Assembly: GCF_900109615.1 (NCBI RefSeq)
Contig: NZ_FOIX01000002.1
Coordinates: forward strand, 558,001 to 622,000
Length of the DNA: 64,000 bases
Direction of reading: 5' to 3'
Source of the DNA: Kaistella antarctica
Lineage (GTDB): Bacteria > Bacteroidota > Bacteroidia > Flavobacteriales > Weeksellaceae
The notes under the pieces are model-generated. The model searched no databases, was not told the origin of the DNA, and was given only the letters and a program-made list of their open reading frames with translations. Position 1 is the first letter of the stretch. Each line of letters begins with the position of its first letter. Shown piece by piece: positions 44,934 to 53,657 of the stretch. The translations under genes were made by a program, and so were the position numbers.

Positions 44934-46448
44934 CTATTCTTTCAAATCGACTATCTCCAAATCTTTCGTGGCAGGTCCGTTTAAAACTTTACCATCAATA
45001 TCGAATCGGGCGCCATGACAAGGACAATCCCAAGACTTTTCTGTTTTATTCCAGCTGACATTTGCACCCATGTGCGTACACGCGCTTTTCACAGCATGCA
45101 ATGTTCCACTGTCGTCGCGGTAAATCGAAACCGTATTTCCCTCGTAAGAGACGGTTTTTCCTTCGCCTGATTTTATTTCTTCTAAACTCTTTATTTTTTC
45201 CGCAGTAAATTTATCAACGATAAGATGAAATACTGCGTCGGAACTTTCTTTTAAAGTATCCAAAATTCCTGCTTTTACATTCAATCGAGAAGGATCAAAG
45301 AGTTGCTCATATTTATTTTTCTTACCATTAATGAGGTCAGAAATCATCATGGCCGAAAGTGTTCCGAAGGTCATTCCATTACCATCATAAGCGGTTGCCC
45401 AGTAAATATGTTGGTCGCCCGGACTTTTTCCAATAAAAGGCAAACCGTCCGTTGGCGTGTAAAACTGGGAAGACCAGCGATGCGTAATTTCTTCTACGTC
45501 AAAATAATCGCGGACATATTCTTCTAAGTTTTGAAATCGTTCTTCTGGATTTTCTTCTTGTCCGGTTTTGTGATCTTCACCTCCCGCAATAATATATTTT
45601 TTACCGTCGATTTCTTGAGTTCTGTAGTAATGATAAGGTTCACATAAATCTGCAGCCTGTGCTTTCGGATATTCGTCGGATTGCAATGTAAAGGCTACAA
45701 CGTAACTTCGATAAGGTGCGGCTAAGAAATTCATTCGATTAATATTTGGAACAACGTGAGTCGCCCAAATGAAATCCTGAGTTTGATAATTAGACTGTTC
45801 AGTTTTTACTTCAACGAGCTGATCTTTTTCGGAAACATCAGTTACTTTTTGCCCCAAAGAAATCGTTCCACCCATTTTTAAAAACTCTTCGCTAAGGGCT
45901 TTAATATATTTTAAAGGATGAAATTGCGCCTGCCCGTCTATCTTAATAATTTTGTCAAATGGAATCGGAAAGGGATTAGCAGAAACACGCTCCGCAGGAA
46001 GACCTACTTTTACCGTAGCTTCATATAAATGATCCAGTTTTTCTGTTTGTTTTTTATCTAATGAAAAGACGTACGACGCTCGATCTTCAAAGTCACACTC
46101 AATCTGATGGTCTGCAATGATCTTTTTTATTTGCGAGATGACTTCTGGACCAGTTTGCGCTAAAAGTTTTGCATCATCTTCTCCGAAATCTTTAATCACT
46201 TGATCATATTGGGCATCGTAAAAAGTATTGATATGGGCTGTAGTTCCGCCTGTAGAGCCAAATCCAATATTATCTGCTTCTAGAATTAAACAATTCTTTC
46301 CAGCTTTTTGAAGAAGATAACCTGCGGTAAGACCCGTGATTCCGGCGCCTGCAATAATTACCTCGTATGTTTTTTCTTGATTTTCATTGGTAGCATTAGA
46401 CATTTGAACGTCTTGCCATAAACTTTTATTTTCACCATCTCTTTTCAT
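44934..46448 (-). CDS. FAD-dependent oxidoreductase with C-terminal Rieske domain
   Basis: The 504-residue protein combines a DAO-type flavin oxidoreductase (VIIAGAGITGLTAGYLL, about 30-44; GGEDHKTGQ) with a Rieske [2Fe-2S] domain at the C terminus (about 415-500; CTHMGANVSW and CPCHGARF provide two Cys-His pairs). This fusion is widespread and uncharacterised; it likely oxidises an amine or similar substrate and hands electrons to the cluster. The window gives no hint of the substrate. It is a single gene. Confidence 0.9.
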   Translation of the reverse strand: MKRDGENKSLWQDVQMSNATNENQEKTYEVIIAGAGITGLTAGYLLQKAGKNCLILEADNIGFGSTGGTTAHINTFYDAQYDQVIKDFGEDDAKLLAQTGPEVISQIKKIIADHQIECDFEDRASYVFSLDKKQTEKLDHLYEATVKVGLPAERVSANPFPIPFDKIIKIDGQAQFHPLKYIKALSEEFLKMGGTISLGQKVTDVSEKDQLVEVKTEQSNYQTQDFIWATHVVPNINRMNFLAAPYRSYVVAFTLQSDEYPKAQAADLCEPYHYYRTQEIDGKKYIIAGGEDHKTGQEENPEERFQNLEEYVRDYFDVEEITHRWSSQFYTPTDGLPFIGKSPGDQHIYWATAYDGNGMTFGTLSAMMISDLINGKKNKYEQLFDPSRLNVKAGILDTLKESSDAVFHLIVDKFTAEKIKSLEEIKSGEGKTVSYEGNTVSIYRDDSGTLHAVKSACTHMGANVSWNKTEKSWDCPCHGARFDIDGKVLNGPATKDLEIVDLKE

Positions 46449-46722
46449 AAAAATAATTTAATTTGTTAAAGTATTGTCTAATGATTTTTAGAATGAGCAA
46501 TTTTTACGCCTTACTGATTTCAATTCTATAGTTTAGATTTGATTATGAATGTTTTGTGATTTTTTTCCTTATTTAAAGTTAAAGTGAGCTTGAATCATTC
46601 AATCATTATTAAAGTTTCCTTTACTGAAGAGGTTCTTTTCCGATTTGAAATCTAATGATATTCGAGCAATCTGATGTTTTAAAATTTTTCCCGAAATTTG
46701 ATTGACTTTAATAAAAATAAAA

Positions 46723-47598
46723 ATGATACAAAAAACATATAAAAATCAACCAATCGTTACCCTGAATAATGGAGTTGATATTCCAGCCTTGGGTTTCGGC
46801 GTTTGGCAAATGGAAGATTTAAAAGAGTGTGAAAATGCGGTAATCAAAGCCATTCAAACAGGTTATCGAATGATTGATACCGCGGCGATTTACATGAATG
46901 AAACGGCAGTTGGAGCTGCTATTAAAAATAGTGGTGTAGATCGGGATGAATTATTTATCACCTCGAAACTTTGGGTTCAGGATCACGGTTACGAAAAAGC
47001 TAAACTGGCTTTTCAAAAAACGCTGGACCGATTGCAGTTGGATTATCTTGACCTTTATTTAATTCACTGGCCGTTCGGAGATTTCTTGGGCGCTTGGAAA
47101 ACCTTAGAGGAATTGTATCAAGAAGGAAAGATTAAAGGGATTGGCGTCTGTAACTTCACCATTGAAAAATTAGAAGAATTAAAAGCCCATTCAACCGTGA
47201 TGCCAGTCATTAATCAAATTGAATTGCACCCGATTTTCCAGCAAAAAGAACTTCAGATATATAACAGTGAAAACAAGATTGTGACACAACCTTGGAGTCC
47301 GCTAGGGAATGGCAACGCAGATTTGTTAAATAATGAAACCTTAAAAAATATTGCTGAAAGACATGATAAAACGGTGGCGCAAGTCATTTTAAGATGGCAT
47401 TTACAAGAAGGTTTTGTCGTCATTCCCAAATCAGTAACTCCCTCCAGAATTGAACAAAACTTCAACGTTTTTGATTTTGAATTATCAGAAGATGAAATGA
47501 ATACCGTCCGTTCTTTAGATACCAATAAAAGAATATTTTTTGACCCCCAAGATGCTGAGTGGGAACAAAAAATGCTGAATTCTGTGGCAGATATTTAA
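46723..47598 (+). CDS. Aldo/keto reductase
   Basis: The protein (291 residues from the ATG at 46723) is a (beta/alpha)8 NADPH-dependent aldo/keto reductase of the 2,5-diketo-gluconate reductase type. The catalytic set is visible: Asp and Tyr in MIDTAAIYMNE, Lys in ITSKLWVQDHG, His in YLIHWPFGD, plus the cofactor region PKSVTPSRIEQN. A longer frame starts at 46702 (TTG) but the ATG with MIQKTYKNQPIVTLNNG is the family-like start. A clear terminator follows. Confidence 0.93.
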   Translation: MIQKTYKNQPIVTLNNGVDIPALGFGVWQMEDLKECENAVIKAIQTGYRMIDTAAIYMNETAVGAAIKNSGVDRDELFITSKLWVQDHGYEKAKLAFQKTLDRLQLDYLDLYLIHWPFGDFLGAWKTLEELYQEGKIKGIGVCNFTIEKLEELKAHSTVMPVINQIELHPIFQQKELQIYNSENKIVTQPWSPLGNGNADLLNNETLKNIAERHDKTVAQVILRWHLQEGFVVIPKSVTPSRIEQNFNVFDFELSEDEMNTVRSLDTNKRIFFDPQDAEWEQKMLNSVADI

Positions 47599-47643
47599 TT
47601 GAAAATATTTTACTTAACAGTCAGTATTGTAACTAATAAAAGC

Positions 47644-47672
47644 AAAACTCCTTACAAGCAAAGGAGTTTTTT
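47644..47672 (+). terminator. Terminator after the aldo/keto reductase
   Basis: A perfect 10-bp stem, AAAACTCCTT with AAGGAGTTTT, and a 7-nt loop, followed by T residues. Confidence 0.9.
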
Positions 47673-48242
47673 ATATACATAATTCATTCATATTAATTAG
47701 AGAAAACACCATCTAAAATTGTGTTTAGATTGGCATCGGAATAAAATTAAATGCGTTAAAAAATTTCTCTCTGCGAAGCCGGCAATAAACTTTATCTTAC
47801 GAAATATAGATAATCGTACTTGTTTGAAAGTTTTTAGATTTTGGGGAAGTTTTTTAACCAGAGTTTCTACGTCTTGACCTTTTGATAGTTTATTCAAGGA
47901 CTAGCTATTTAGCAAAATCAGTCTGGGAATCGAATAGAAAAGCTACAAAAAAGATACCTATAAACGCTGTTGCAAGAAAATTATTAAGTCTAATGCATAT
48001 TCGATGAAAAAATGATGACGGTTTTAAATCAAATTAAAAAAAAAAAACTAGACAGGGTTGCGCTTTCCTACACGGGATGAAAACAAAACTCTTCTTAAAG
48101 TAGTCTATGTAAATATCAAAAAATATTTTAAAACTAATTTTGTGGCTTTTGTAGTTAAAAATAAATGTAAAAAACCTCACGTTTCCGCAAGGTTCAATTA
48201 TCAATTTATTGTACGATTTCAAACATCAATCGTCCAAACATC
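47673..48242. other. Gene-poor stretch before the end of acs
   Basis: No convincing gene in 570 bases. A 66-codon frame on the minus strand (47697-47897) has no recognisable features. TTTTGTGGCTTTTGTAG plus TTAAAAA at 48137-48161 belongs to the TTTTG-type spacer tags, and a run of A residues occurs near 48040. Confidence 0.45.
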
Positions 48243-50150
48243 CTACATCTTCTCATTCTTAATTTCCTCCACAATCTCCGGATTCAAAAGGGTAGAAGTA
48301 TCACCGAAATTGGCAAAATCACCTTCCGCAATTTTACGCAAAATACGGCGCATGATTTTCCCGGAACGGGTTTTTGGCAGCGCAGAAACAAATTGAATTT
48401 TATCCAGTTTCGCGATCGGTCCAATCGTATCGGAAATCACACCATTGATTTCTTTTCTCAAATTATCTCTATCGCGGTCTTCACCACTGTCTTTCAACAT
48501 GACGAAACCGTACAGCGCACTTCCTTTTACATCGTGCGGATAACCAACAATCGCAGATTCTGCCACCGCTGGATGTTGATTGACACTGTCTTCAATCGGT
48601 GCTGTTCCGAGGTTATGACCAGAAACAATAATCACGTCATCAACTCGACCCGTGATTCTGTAATAGCCAACTTCATCTCTCAATGCGCCATCTCCAGTAA
48701 AATATTTTCCCGGAAATGCCGTGAAATAAGTTTCTTTATATCGTTGGTGATCGCCCCAAATTGTTCGGGCAATTCCAGGCCACGGAAATCGAATGCATAG
48801 ATTTCCATCCACCTGATTTCCGGTAATTTCATTACGTTTATCATCCATCAAAACGGGCTGAATTCCTGGTAATGGTAAAGTCGCGTAAGTCGGTTTTGTC
48901 GGAGTGATAAATGGCAATGGCGAAATCATAATTCCTCCAGTTTCTGTCTGCCACCAAGTATCGACAATCGGACATTTTTTCTTGCCGACGTGATCATTGT
49001 ACCAGTGCCAGGCTTCATCATTAATTGGTTCACCCACGGAGCCAATCACTCTTAAACTCGACAAATCGTGCTTCTCCACCCAGTCGTAAGATTCTTTTGC
49101 CAAGGCACGAATCGCCGTTGGTGCCGTGTAAAATTGCGTTATTTTATGTTTTTCAATCACTTCCCAAAAACGATCTGGCTCCGGATAAGTAGGTACTCCT
49201 TCAAAAATAACGGTCGTCGCTCCGTTTGCAAGCGGTCCGTACAAAATATAAGAATGTCCTGTAATCCAGCCGATATCTGCGGTACACCAATAAATATCGT
49301 TCTCTTTATAATTGAAAACATTCTTAAAGGTATACGCTGTAAATACCATGAAACCTGCCGTTGTATGCAACATTCCTTTCGGTTTTCCAGTCGAGCCAGA
49401 AGTATACAAAATAAACAAAGGATCTTCCGCATCCATGATCACGGAAATAAAATCAGACGGCGCTTGGTCATAAAGTGGCGCCAACCAAAGATCTCTTCCT
49501 TCCTTCATTTTCACTTCGCCACCCGTCCTTTTTACAACCAAAACTTTTTCAACAGTTGGACATTTTTCAACGGCTTCATCAATAATTCCTTTCAAATCAA
49601 TTGATTTCGCACCACGGAAACTTCCATCAGAGCAAACGATCACTTTCGCACCGCAATCGTTCACTCTCGACTCAACTGCATTCGCCGAAAATCCTGCAAA
49701 AATAACGGAGTGAACTGCACCTAATCTTGCACAAGCCAACATCGTCACTGCCAATTCTGGAATCATTGGCAAATAAATACAAACTCGGTCGCCTTTCTCC
49801 ACACCTAAATCACGCAGCACATTGGCCATCTTGCAAACACGGTCGCGTAAGTCCTTGTACGAAATATGCTGCGCCTCTTCTTTCGGATCATTCGGTTCAA
49901 AAATAATCGCCGTTTTATCACCACGCTCATTTAAATGCCGGTCAATACAGTTTTTCGTAATATTTAGTTTCGCATTTTTAAACCACTCAATCTTCGCATT
50001 TTCCATATCGTAGGAAACCACTTTCGACCAACGTTGGTACCACACGAAATTCTCATCAGCCACTTTATCCCAAAATTTCTTCGGGTTTTTAATCGATTTT
50101 TTGTACTGTTTAAAATAGTCCGGCAAATCGTCTATCACATAATTTTTCAT
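48243..50150 (-). CDS. acs: Acetate-CoA ligase (acetyl-CoA synthetase)
   Basis: The 635-residue enzyme makes acetyl-CoA from acetate, ATP and CoA. It shows the adenylate-forming motifs: YTSGSTGKPKGMLHT (A3), DTWWQTETGG (A5), YFTGDGA (A7) and the C-terminal PKTRSGKIMRR with the catalytic Lys that is acetylated in regulation. The Trp in the DTWWQTETG segment limits the pocket to acetate. It is the last gene of a co-oriented block with a propionyl-CoA synthetase-like gene, a receiver protein and an SLC5-type sensor kinase, a set that in Proteobacteria (CrbS/CrbR) controls acs. Confidence 0.95.
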   Translation of the reverse strand: MKNYVIDDLPDYFKQYKKSIKNPKKFWDKVADENFVWYQRWSKVVSYDMENAKIEWFKNAKLNITKNCIDRHLNERGDKTAIIFEPNDPKEEAQHISYKDLRDRVCKMANVLRDLGVEKGDRVCIYLPMIPELAVTMLACARLGAVHSVIFAGFSANAVESRVNDCGAKVIVCSDGSFRGAKSIDLKGIIDEAVEKCPTVEKVLVVKRTGGEVKMKEGRDLWLAPLYDQAPSDFISVIMDAEDPLFILYTSGSTGKPKGMLHTTAGFMVFTAYTFKNVFNYKENDIYWCTADIGWITGHSYILYGPLANGATTVIFEGVPTYPEPDRFWEVIEKHKITQFYTAPTAIRALAKESYDWVEKHDLSSLRVIGSVGEPINDEAWHWYNDHVGKKKCPIVDTWWQTETGGIMISPLPFITPTKPTYATLPLPGIQPVLMDDKRNEITGNQVDGNLCIRFPWPGIARTIWGDHQRYKETYFTAFPGKYFTGDGALRDEVGYYRITGRVDDVIIVSGHNLGTAPIEDSVNQHPAVAESAIVGYPHDVKGSALYGFVMLKDSGEDRDRDNLRKEINGVISDTIGPIAKLDKIQFVSALPKTRSGKIMRRILRKIAEGDFANFGDTSTLLNPEIVEEIKNEKM

Positions 50151-50591
50151 AATATATTATTTTTTTTATTTCTAATTTTATTTCGGAGCCAAGAACCTGC
50201 TATCCGCTCATACTCCTCACGCCAAGGCTTTCCCAAAGCTTGTTCCGGGGTAACCGCTACTATCAGGGCTAGTTACGACCCGTTTTATTTATGCCAATTT
50301 TCGTTTAAATATAAATTCATTTTTTTCATTAATAGATTCATAGGGCTACATTCTATGCTATTGATTACGCCACTTCGTGGCTGGATGAAGGATTTCGATT
50401 TTCCTCATTAATTCATCTTTGATGAATCTTAATTTTACTTAATTTCTTAATGGTTAAATTTTTCAATGGTTTTATTTACCAAAAATCCTTTGCTAAGTGA
50501 AACGCCTTTGCGTCCGTAATTCTATGCAATATGTTTATAAATTCTTTGCGTCTTTGCGTTAAAGTATTTCCTTACAAATTCACACAACAAT
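50151..50591. repeat. Repeat-rich spacer between the two acyl-CoA synthetases
   Basis: No gene in 441 bases, but several repeat-like blocks: CCTGCTATCCGCTC with CTACTATCAGGGCTAG (about 50190-50275), CATAGGGCTACATTCTATG, which folds to a hairpin (about 50340-50358), and CTTTGCGTCTTTGCG plus TTAAAG (50541-50564), one of four related tags in this window. The composite block resembles dispersed elements of flavobacterial genomes from memory. Confidence 0.5.
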
Positions 50592-52493
50592 TTACAAATA
50601 CTTCTTTTTATACTCATCCATTTTCAACTGCAATTCCTCCACAACACTTTCATCATCAATCGTCGACGGCATTTGATATTCCTTTGCATCCAGCATCGTC
50701 CGAATTAATTTCCTCAAAATTTTACCCGAGCGAGTTTTCGGTAGTCTATTCACTACCAAAGCATTTTTCATACTCGCCACCGGACCAATTTTCTCACGCA
50801 CTAAATCAACAAGTTCTTTTTCCAATATTTTTTCATCGGCTTGTGACCCAGATTTTAAAACCGCAATCGCAAAAGGAATTTGACCCTTCAAATCATCATC
50901 GATTCCAACCACGCAACATTCAGCAACTTCTTTATGTGCTGCCACCACTTCTTCCATTTCCGCTGTAGAAAGTCGATGTCCGGCAACATTAATCACATCA
51001 TCAACTCTTCCGGTCACGAAAACGTAACCATCTTCATCTTTAATTGCGCCGTCGCCCGAAAAATAATAGCCCGGAAATTTTGCTAAATATCCAAACTTAA
51101 AACGTTCCGGATCGCCCCAAATTCCCATCATCGCTCCAGGCGCTAAAGGAAGTTTGATGACCAAATAACCTTCATGATGCGATTCCAGTTCATACCCTTC
51201 TTCACTAAAAATTTTGATATCATATCCCGGAATTGGTTTTCCAGCGGAGGCTCTTTTGATTTTAACGTCTTCGACTCCAGGCATTAATCCTAACATTGCC
51301 CAGCCAGATTCTGTTTGCCACCAATGGTCGATGGCGGGAACTCCCACAAATTCTTCAAACCAATCAAGAGTTGCAACATCGCATCTTTCGCCAGCGAGGA
51401 ATTGGGTTCTTAATGATGATAAATCATATTTTTTAATGAGTTGTCCTTCTGGATCCTCTTTCTTAATCGCTCTAATTGCGGTCGGTGCGGTAAACATGGC
51501 GACTACTTTATGCTCTTCGATCACCCGCCAAAATGTTCCGGCATCTGGCGTTCCGACTGGTTTCCCTTCAAAAATTATGGTGGTATTCCTATTAATTAAA
51601 GGTCCATAAACGGAGTAACTATGTCCTACTGCCCAACCAATATCGGATGCCGCCCAGAAAGTTTCCCCTTCTTTAACGCCATAAATATTTTTCATCGAAA
51701 ACTTCATCGCAACAGCATGTCCACCATTATCGCGAACAACGCCTTTCGGTTTTCCTGTCGTTCCAGATGTGTACAAAATGTAGAGTGGATGCATAGATTC
51801 TACGGGAACACAATCGGCTGGTTCAGACTCAGTCATCAACTTTTCGAAATCAACCAATGAAGAATCATTTTTAAAATCGACACGGTTTCCTAAAAGTTTT
51901 CGATCAAATGCCACGATATGTTCTGGTTGATGTTCCGACATCGTAATTGCTTCTTTCACAAAAGGCAAGTACGGAATTCTACGAGAAACTTCCATCCCAG
52001 AACTCGCAGTAATAATTGCTTTCGGATTACAGTCATCAATTCTGATCGCTAATTCCTGCGGTGCAAATCCCCCAAAAACAACAGAATGCGTGACGCCTAA
52101 TCTTGCGCAAGCCAGCATGGCAAATACGGATTCTGGAATCATCGGCATATAAATAATGGCCGTGTCGCCTTTTTTTAAACCTAATTTTTTAAGCCCTCCA
52201 GCAAATTTTGAAACGTGTTCTAAAAATTGACTGTATGTATATTTAAAGATTCTATTGGTCACGGGTGAATCATAGATAATTGCAGTTTGATCACCAAATC
52301 CATCATTAACATGTTTATCAACCGCCAAAAAACAGGTGTTCAATTCACCGTCTGCAAACCAAGTCGGATAAGTTTCACCATCGTCGGTTAGGATTAGTGT
52401 TGGCTTTTTAAACCACTCGATTTTATCTGCCTGTTCCGCCCAAAATTTTTCTTTGTGAGCGATACTTTCTTTAAACATTTCATTTGCGTTCAT
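50592..52493 (-). CDS. prpE: Propionyl-CoA synthetase-like acyl-CoA synthetase
   Basis: The 633-residue adenylate-forming enzyme is related to Acs but closer to PrpE. Motifs are YTSGTTGKPKGVVRD, DHWWQTESGW, YFSGDGAIKDEDGY and PKTRSGKILRK with the catalytic Lys. GTTGKPKGVVRDNGGH and the ending are typical of propionate-CoA ligases. It would activate propionate (or acetate with lower affinity). Upstream lies a heptamer repeat tract next to the start codon and then the lone receiver gene. Substrate preference is inferred from motif comparison. Confidence 0.85.
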   Translation of the reverse strand: MNANEMFKESIAHKEKFWAEQADKIEWFKKPTLILTDDGETYPTWFADGELNTCFLAVDKHVNDGFGDQTAIIYDSPVTNRIFKYTYSQFLEHVSKFAGGLKKLGLKKGDTAIIYMPMIPESVFAMLACARLGVTHSVVFGGFAPQELAIRIDDCNPKAIITASSGMEVSRRIPYLPFVKEAITMSEHQPEHIVAFDRKLLGNRVDFKNDSSLVDFEKLMTESEPADCVPVESMHPLYILYTSGTTGKPKGVVRDNGGHAVAMKFSMKNIYGVKEGETFWAASDIGWAVGHSYSVYGPLINRNTTIIFEGKPVGTPDAGTFWRVIEEHKVVAMFTAPTAIRAIKKEDPEGQLIKKYDLSSLRTQFLAGERCDVATLDWFEEFVGVPAIDHWWQTESGWAMLGLMPGVEDVKIKRASAGKPIPGYDIKIFSEEGYELESHHEGYLVIKLPLAPGAMMGIWGDPERFKFGYLAKFPGYYFSGDGAIKDEDGYVFVTGRVDDVINVAGHRLSTAEMEEVVAAHKEVAECCVVGIDDDLKGQIPFAIAVLKSGSQADEKILEKELVDLVREKIGPVASMKNALVVNRLPKTRSGKILRKLIRTMLDAKEYQMPSTIDDESVVEELQLKMDEYKKKYL

Positions 52494-52498
52494 GATAT

Positions 52499-52554
52499 TT
52501 AGGTTTTAGGTAGTGGGTTTTAGGTTGTTGGCTTATAGTCTGAAGTCTGAGTTT
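52499..52554 (-). repeat. Heptad-periodic tract before prpE
   Basis: Eight 7-bp steps on the plus strand (TTAGGTT TTAGGTA GTGGGTT TTAGGTT GTTGGCT TATAGTC TGAAGTC TGAGTTT) lie directly upstream of the minus-strand prpE start. They form another member of the heptamer class at 6521 and 12807. Confidence 0.65.
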
Positions 52555-52580
52555 TATTTTTGCTAATTATCTTTTCCTCA

Positions 52581-52949
52581 TTATTTATCAGCCAAAAGTT
52601 CTTCTACTCGTTCGGTCAATTTTTTAATGGAGTAGGGTTTTGTGATATAATCATCAGCATCTAAATCCATCCCTTTTTTAATATCGGCTTCTCCAGTTTT
52701 TGCAGAGAGGAGAATGATTTTAATTCCAGAAAGGTTTTTATCTTTCTTAATTTCAGCAAGTGTAGTATATCCATCAACGATGGGCATCATAATATCCAGT
52801 AAAATCAGGTCGGGAGTTTCAGTTTTTAAGAGTTCTAGAACTTCAGATCCATCTCTGGCAATAAATACTTCATAACCCGCTTTGCGAAAGGCATATTCTA
52901 AGGTCATGATGATCTTATGTTCGTCGTCGGCGATTAATATCTTTTTCAT
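52581..52949 (-). CDS. Stand-alone receiver (CheY-like) response regulator
   Basis: The 122-residue protein is only a receiver domain: acidic pocket Asp8-Asp9, phospho-acceptor Asp52 in LILLDIMMP, switch Ser82 and Lys104 in DYITKPYS. No DNA-binding output domain is present, unlike CrbR of Proteobacteria, which has a LuxR-type HTH. It is the apparent partner of the SLC5-type kinase upstream, from which it is separated by a transposase gene and REP elements. The downstream target is therefore unknown. Confidence 0.92.
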   Translation of the reverse strand: MKKILIADDEHKIIMTLEYAFRKAGYEVFIARDGSEVLELLKTETPDLILLDIMMPIVDGYTTLAEIKKDKNLSGIKIILLSAKTGEADIKKGMDLDADDYITKPYSIKKLTERVEELLADK

Positions 52950-52965
52950 AGTTCTATCTTTTTGG

Positions 52966-53069
52966 CCGCAGGTTTCGCCTACGGTTATTGTTGTTAAACG
53001 CTGCGCGTTTCTACTTTTTTGAGCGACCGCGAAGCGGTCGAATTTCTTTGCCGTATGTGAAACTTACGG
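52966..53069. repeat. REP palindromes a and b on the 3' side of the RAYT gene
   Basis: REP a is CCGCAGGTTTCGCCTACGG (52966-52984), then an 11-nt spacer and the hairpin AAACGCTGCGCGTTT (52996-53010). GACCGC-GAA-GCGGTC (53025-53039) is another hairpin. REP b, CCGTATGTGAAACTTACGG (53051-53069), is the same element in opposite orientation. All lie within 105 bp, next to the transposase gene end. Confidence 0.8.
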
Positions 53070-53076
53070 ACAAGAT

Positions 53077-53523
53077 TTATAAAAAATATTTTTCATCAAA
53101 TTCAATTTCATTTTCAAGCAATAATCTTCGGTATTCAGATTCAAAGTCTTCAGCATGGTGATGTTTTTTTTGATTTTTAATATATGTAATGATCATCTCC
53201 TTATCTCTGATGCAGTAGGTAAATGCGCCATAACCTTCTTGCCATTCTTCGAAGGCGGGAAATAAACCACTTTGTTTCATCCAAATATTACTCGCAACTT
53301 TAATGTCTTTTACCAGATCGCTCAGTCGAACGGTTGGATGCAAACTCGTGAAAATATGGAGATGATCTGGCATTCCATTAATTCGATATAATTTACATTT
53401 TTTGTTCTTAATAATTCCCCAGATGTATTTGTACAATTCCTCTTCGTGGTCAGAATTGATGTTTGGTTTTCTATGTTTTGTAGAAAATACGATGTGATAA
53501 TATATTTGGGTGTAGGTTGACAT
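53077..53523 (-). CDS. REP-associated tyrosine transposase (RAYT, IS200-like Y1)
   Basis: The 148-residue protein is a Y1 HUH transposase: His54-Leu-His56 in GMPDHLHIF and the catalytic Tyr114 in YIKNQKKHH. TQIYYHIVFSTKHRKP and YGAFTYCIRD are typical. The gene has no flanking ends of an IS200 element but is bordered by REP palindromes in opposite orientation on both sides (53051 and 53552), which is the hallmark of RAYTs, single-copy domesticated transposases that spread REP elements. It splits the sensor kinase and receiver genes. Confidence 0.88.
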   Translation of the reverse strand: MSTYTQIYYHIVFSTKHRKPNINSDHEEELYKYIWGIIKNKKCKLYRINGMPDHLHIFTSLHPTVRLSDLVKDIKVASNIWMKQSGLFPAFEEWQEGYGAFTYCIRDKEMIITYIKNQKKHHHAEDFESEYRRLLLENEIEFDEKYFL

Positions 53524-53551
53524 TTTTTATCCGTGATTTTCTGTATCATTT

Positions 53552-53657
53552 CCGTAAGTTTCACATACGGCTATTATTGTTGAACTCTTCGAGTTCTTTA
53601 TTTTGTATTTTTCCGCACGTTTCACGTACGGTTATCATTGTTGAACTCTTCGAGTTC
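53552..53657. repeat. REP palindromes c and d, overlapping the kinase gene end
   Basis: REP c: CCGTAAGTTTCACATACGG (53552-53570), 11-nt spacer, then GAACTCTTCGAGTTC (53582-53596). REP d: CCGCACGTTTCACGTACGG (53613-53631), 11-nt spacer, then the same hairpin (53643-53657). REP d covers the last codons and stop of the sensor kinase. Confidence 0.82.

Noticed and set aside
47697-47897. 66-codon minus-strand frame as a gene
   Set aside because: No promoter, no family features and a composition like the flanking spacer; probably chance.
49068-49604. 178-codon plus-strand frame within acs
   Set aside because: It lies antisense to strongly conserved acs motifs and has no gene-like features.
53077-53523. 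Complete IS200/IS605 insertion sequence
   Set aside because: There is no TnpB and no IS200 end structure; the REP palindromes and gene type fit a RAYT.
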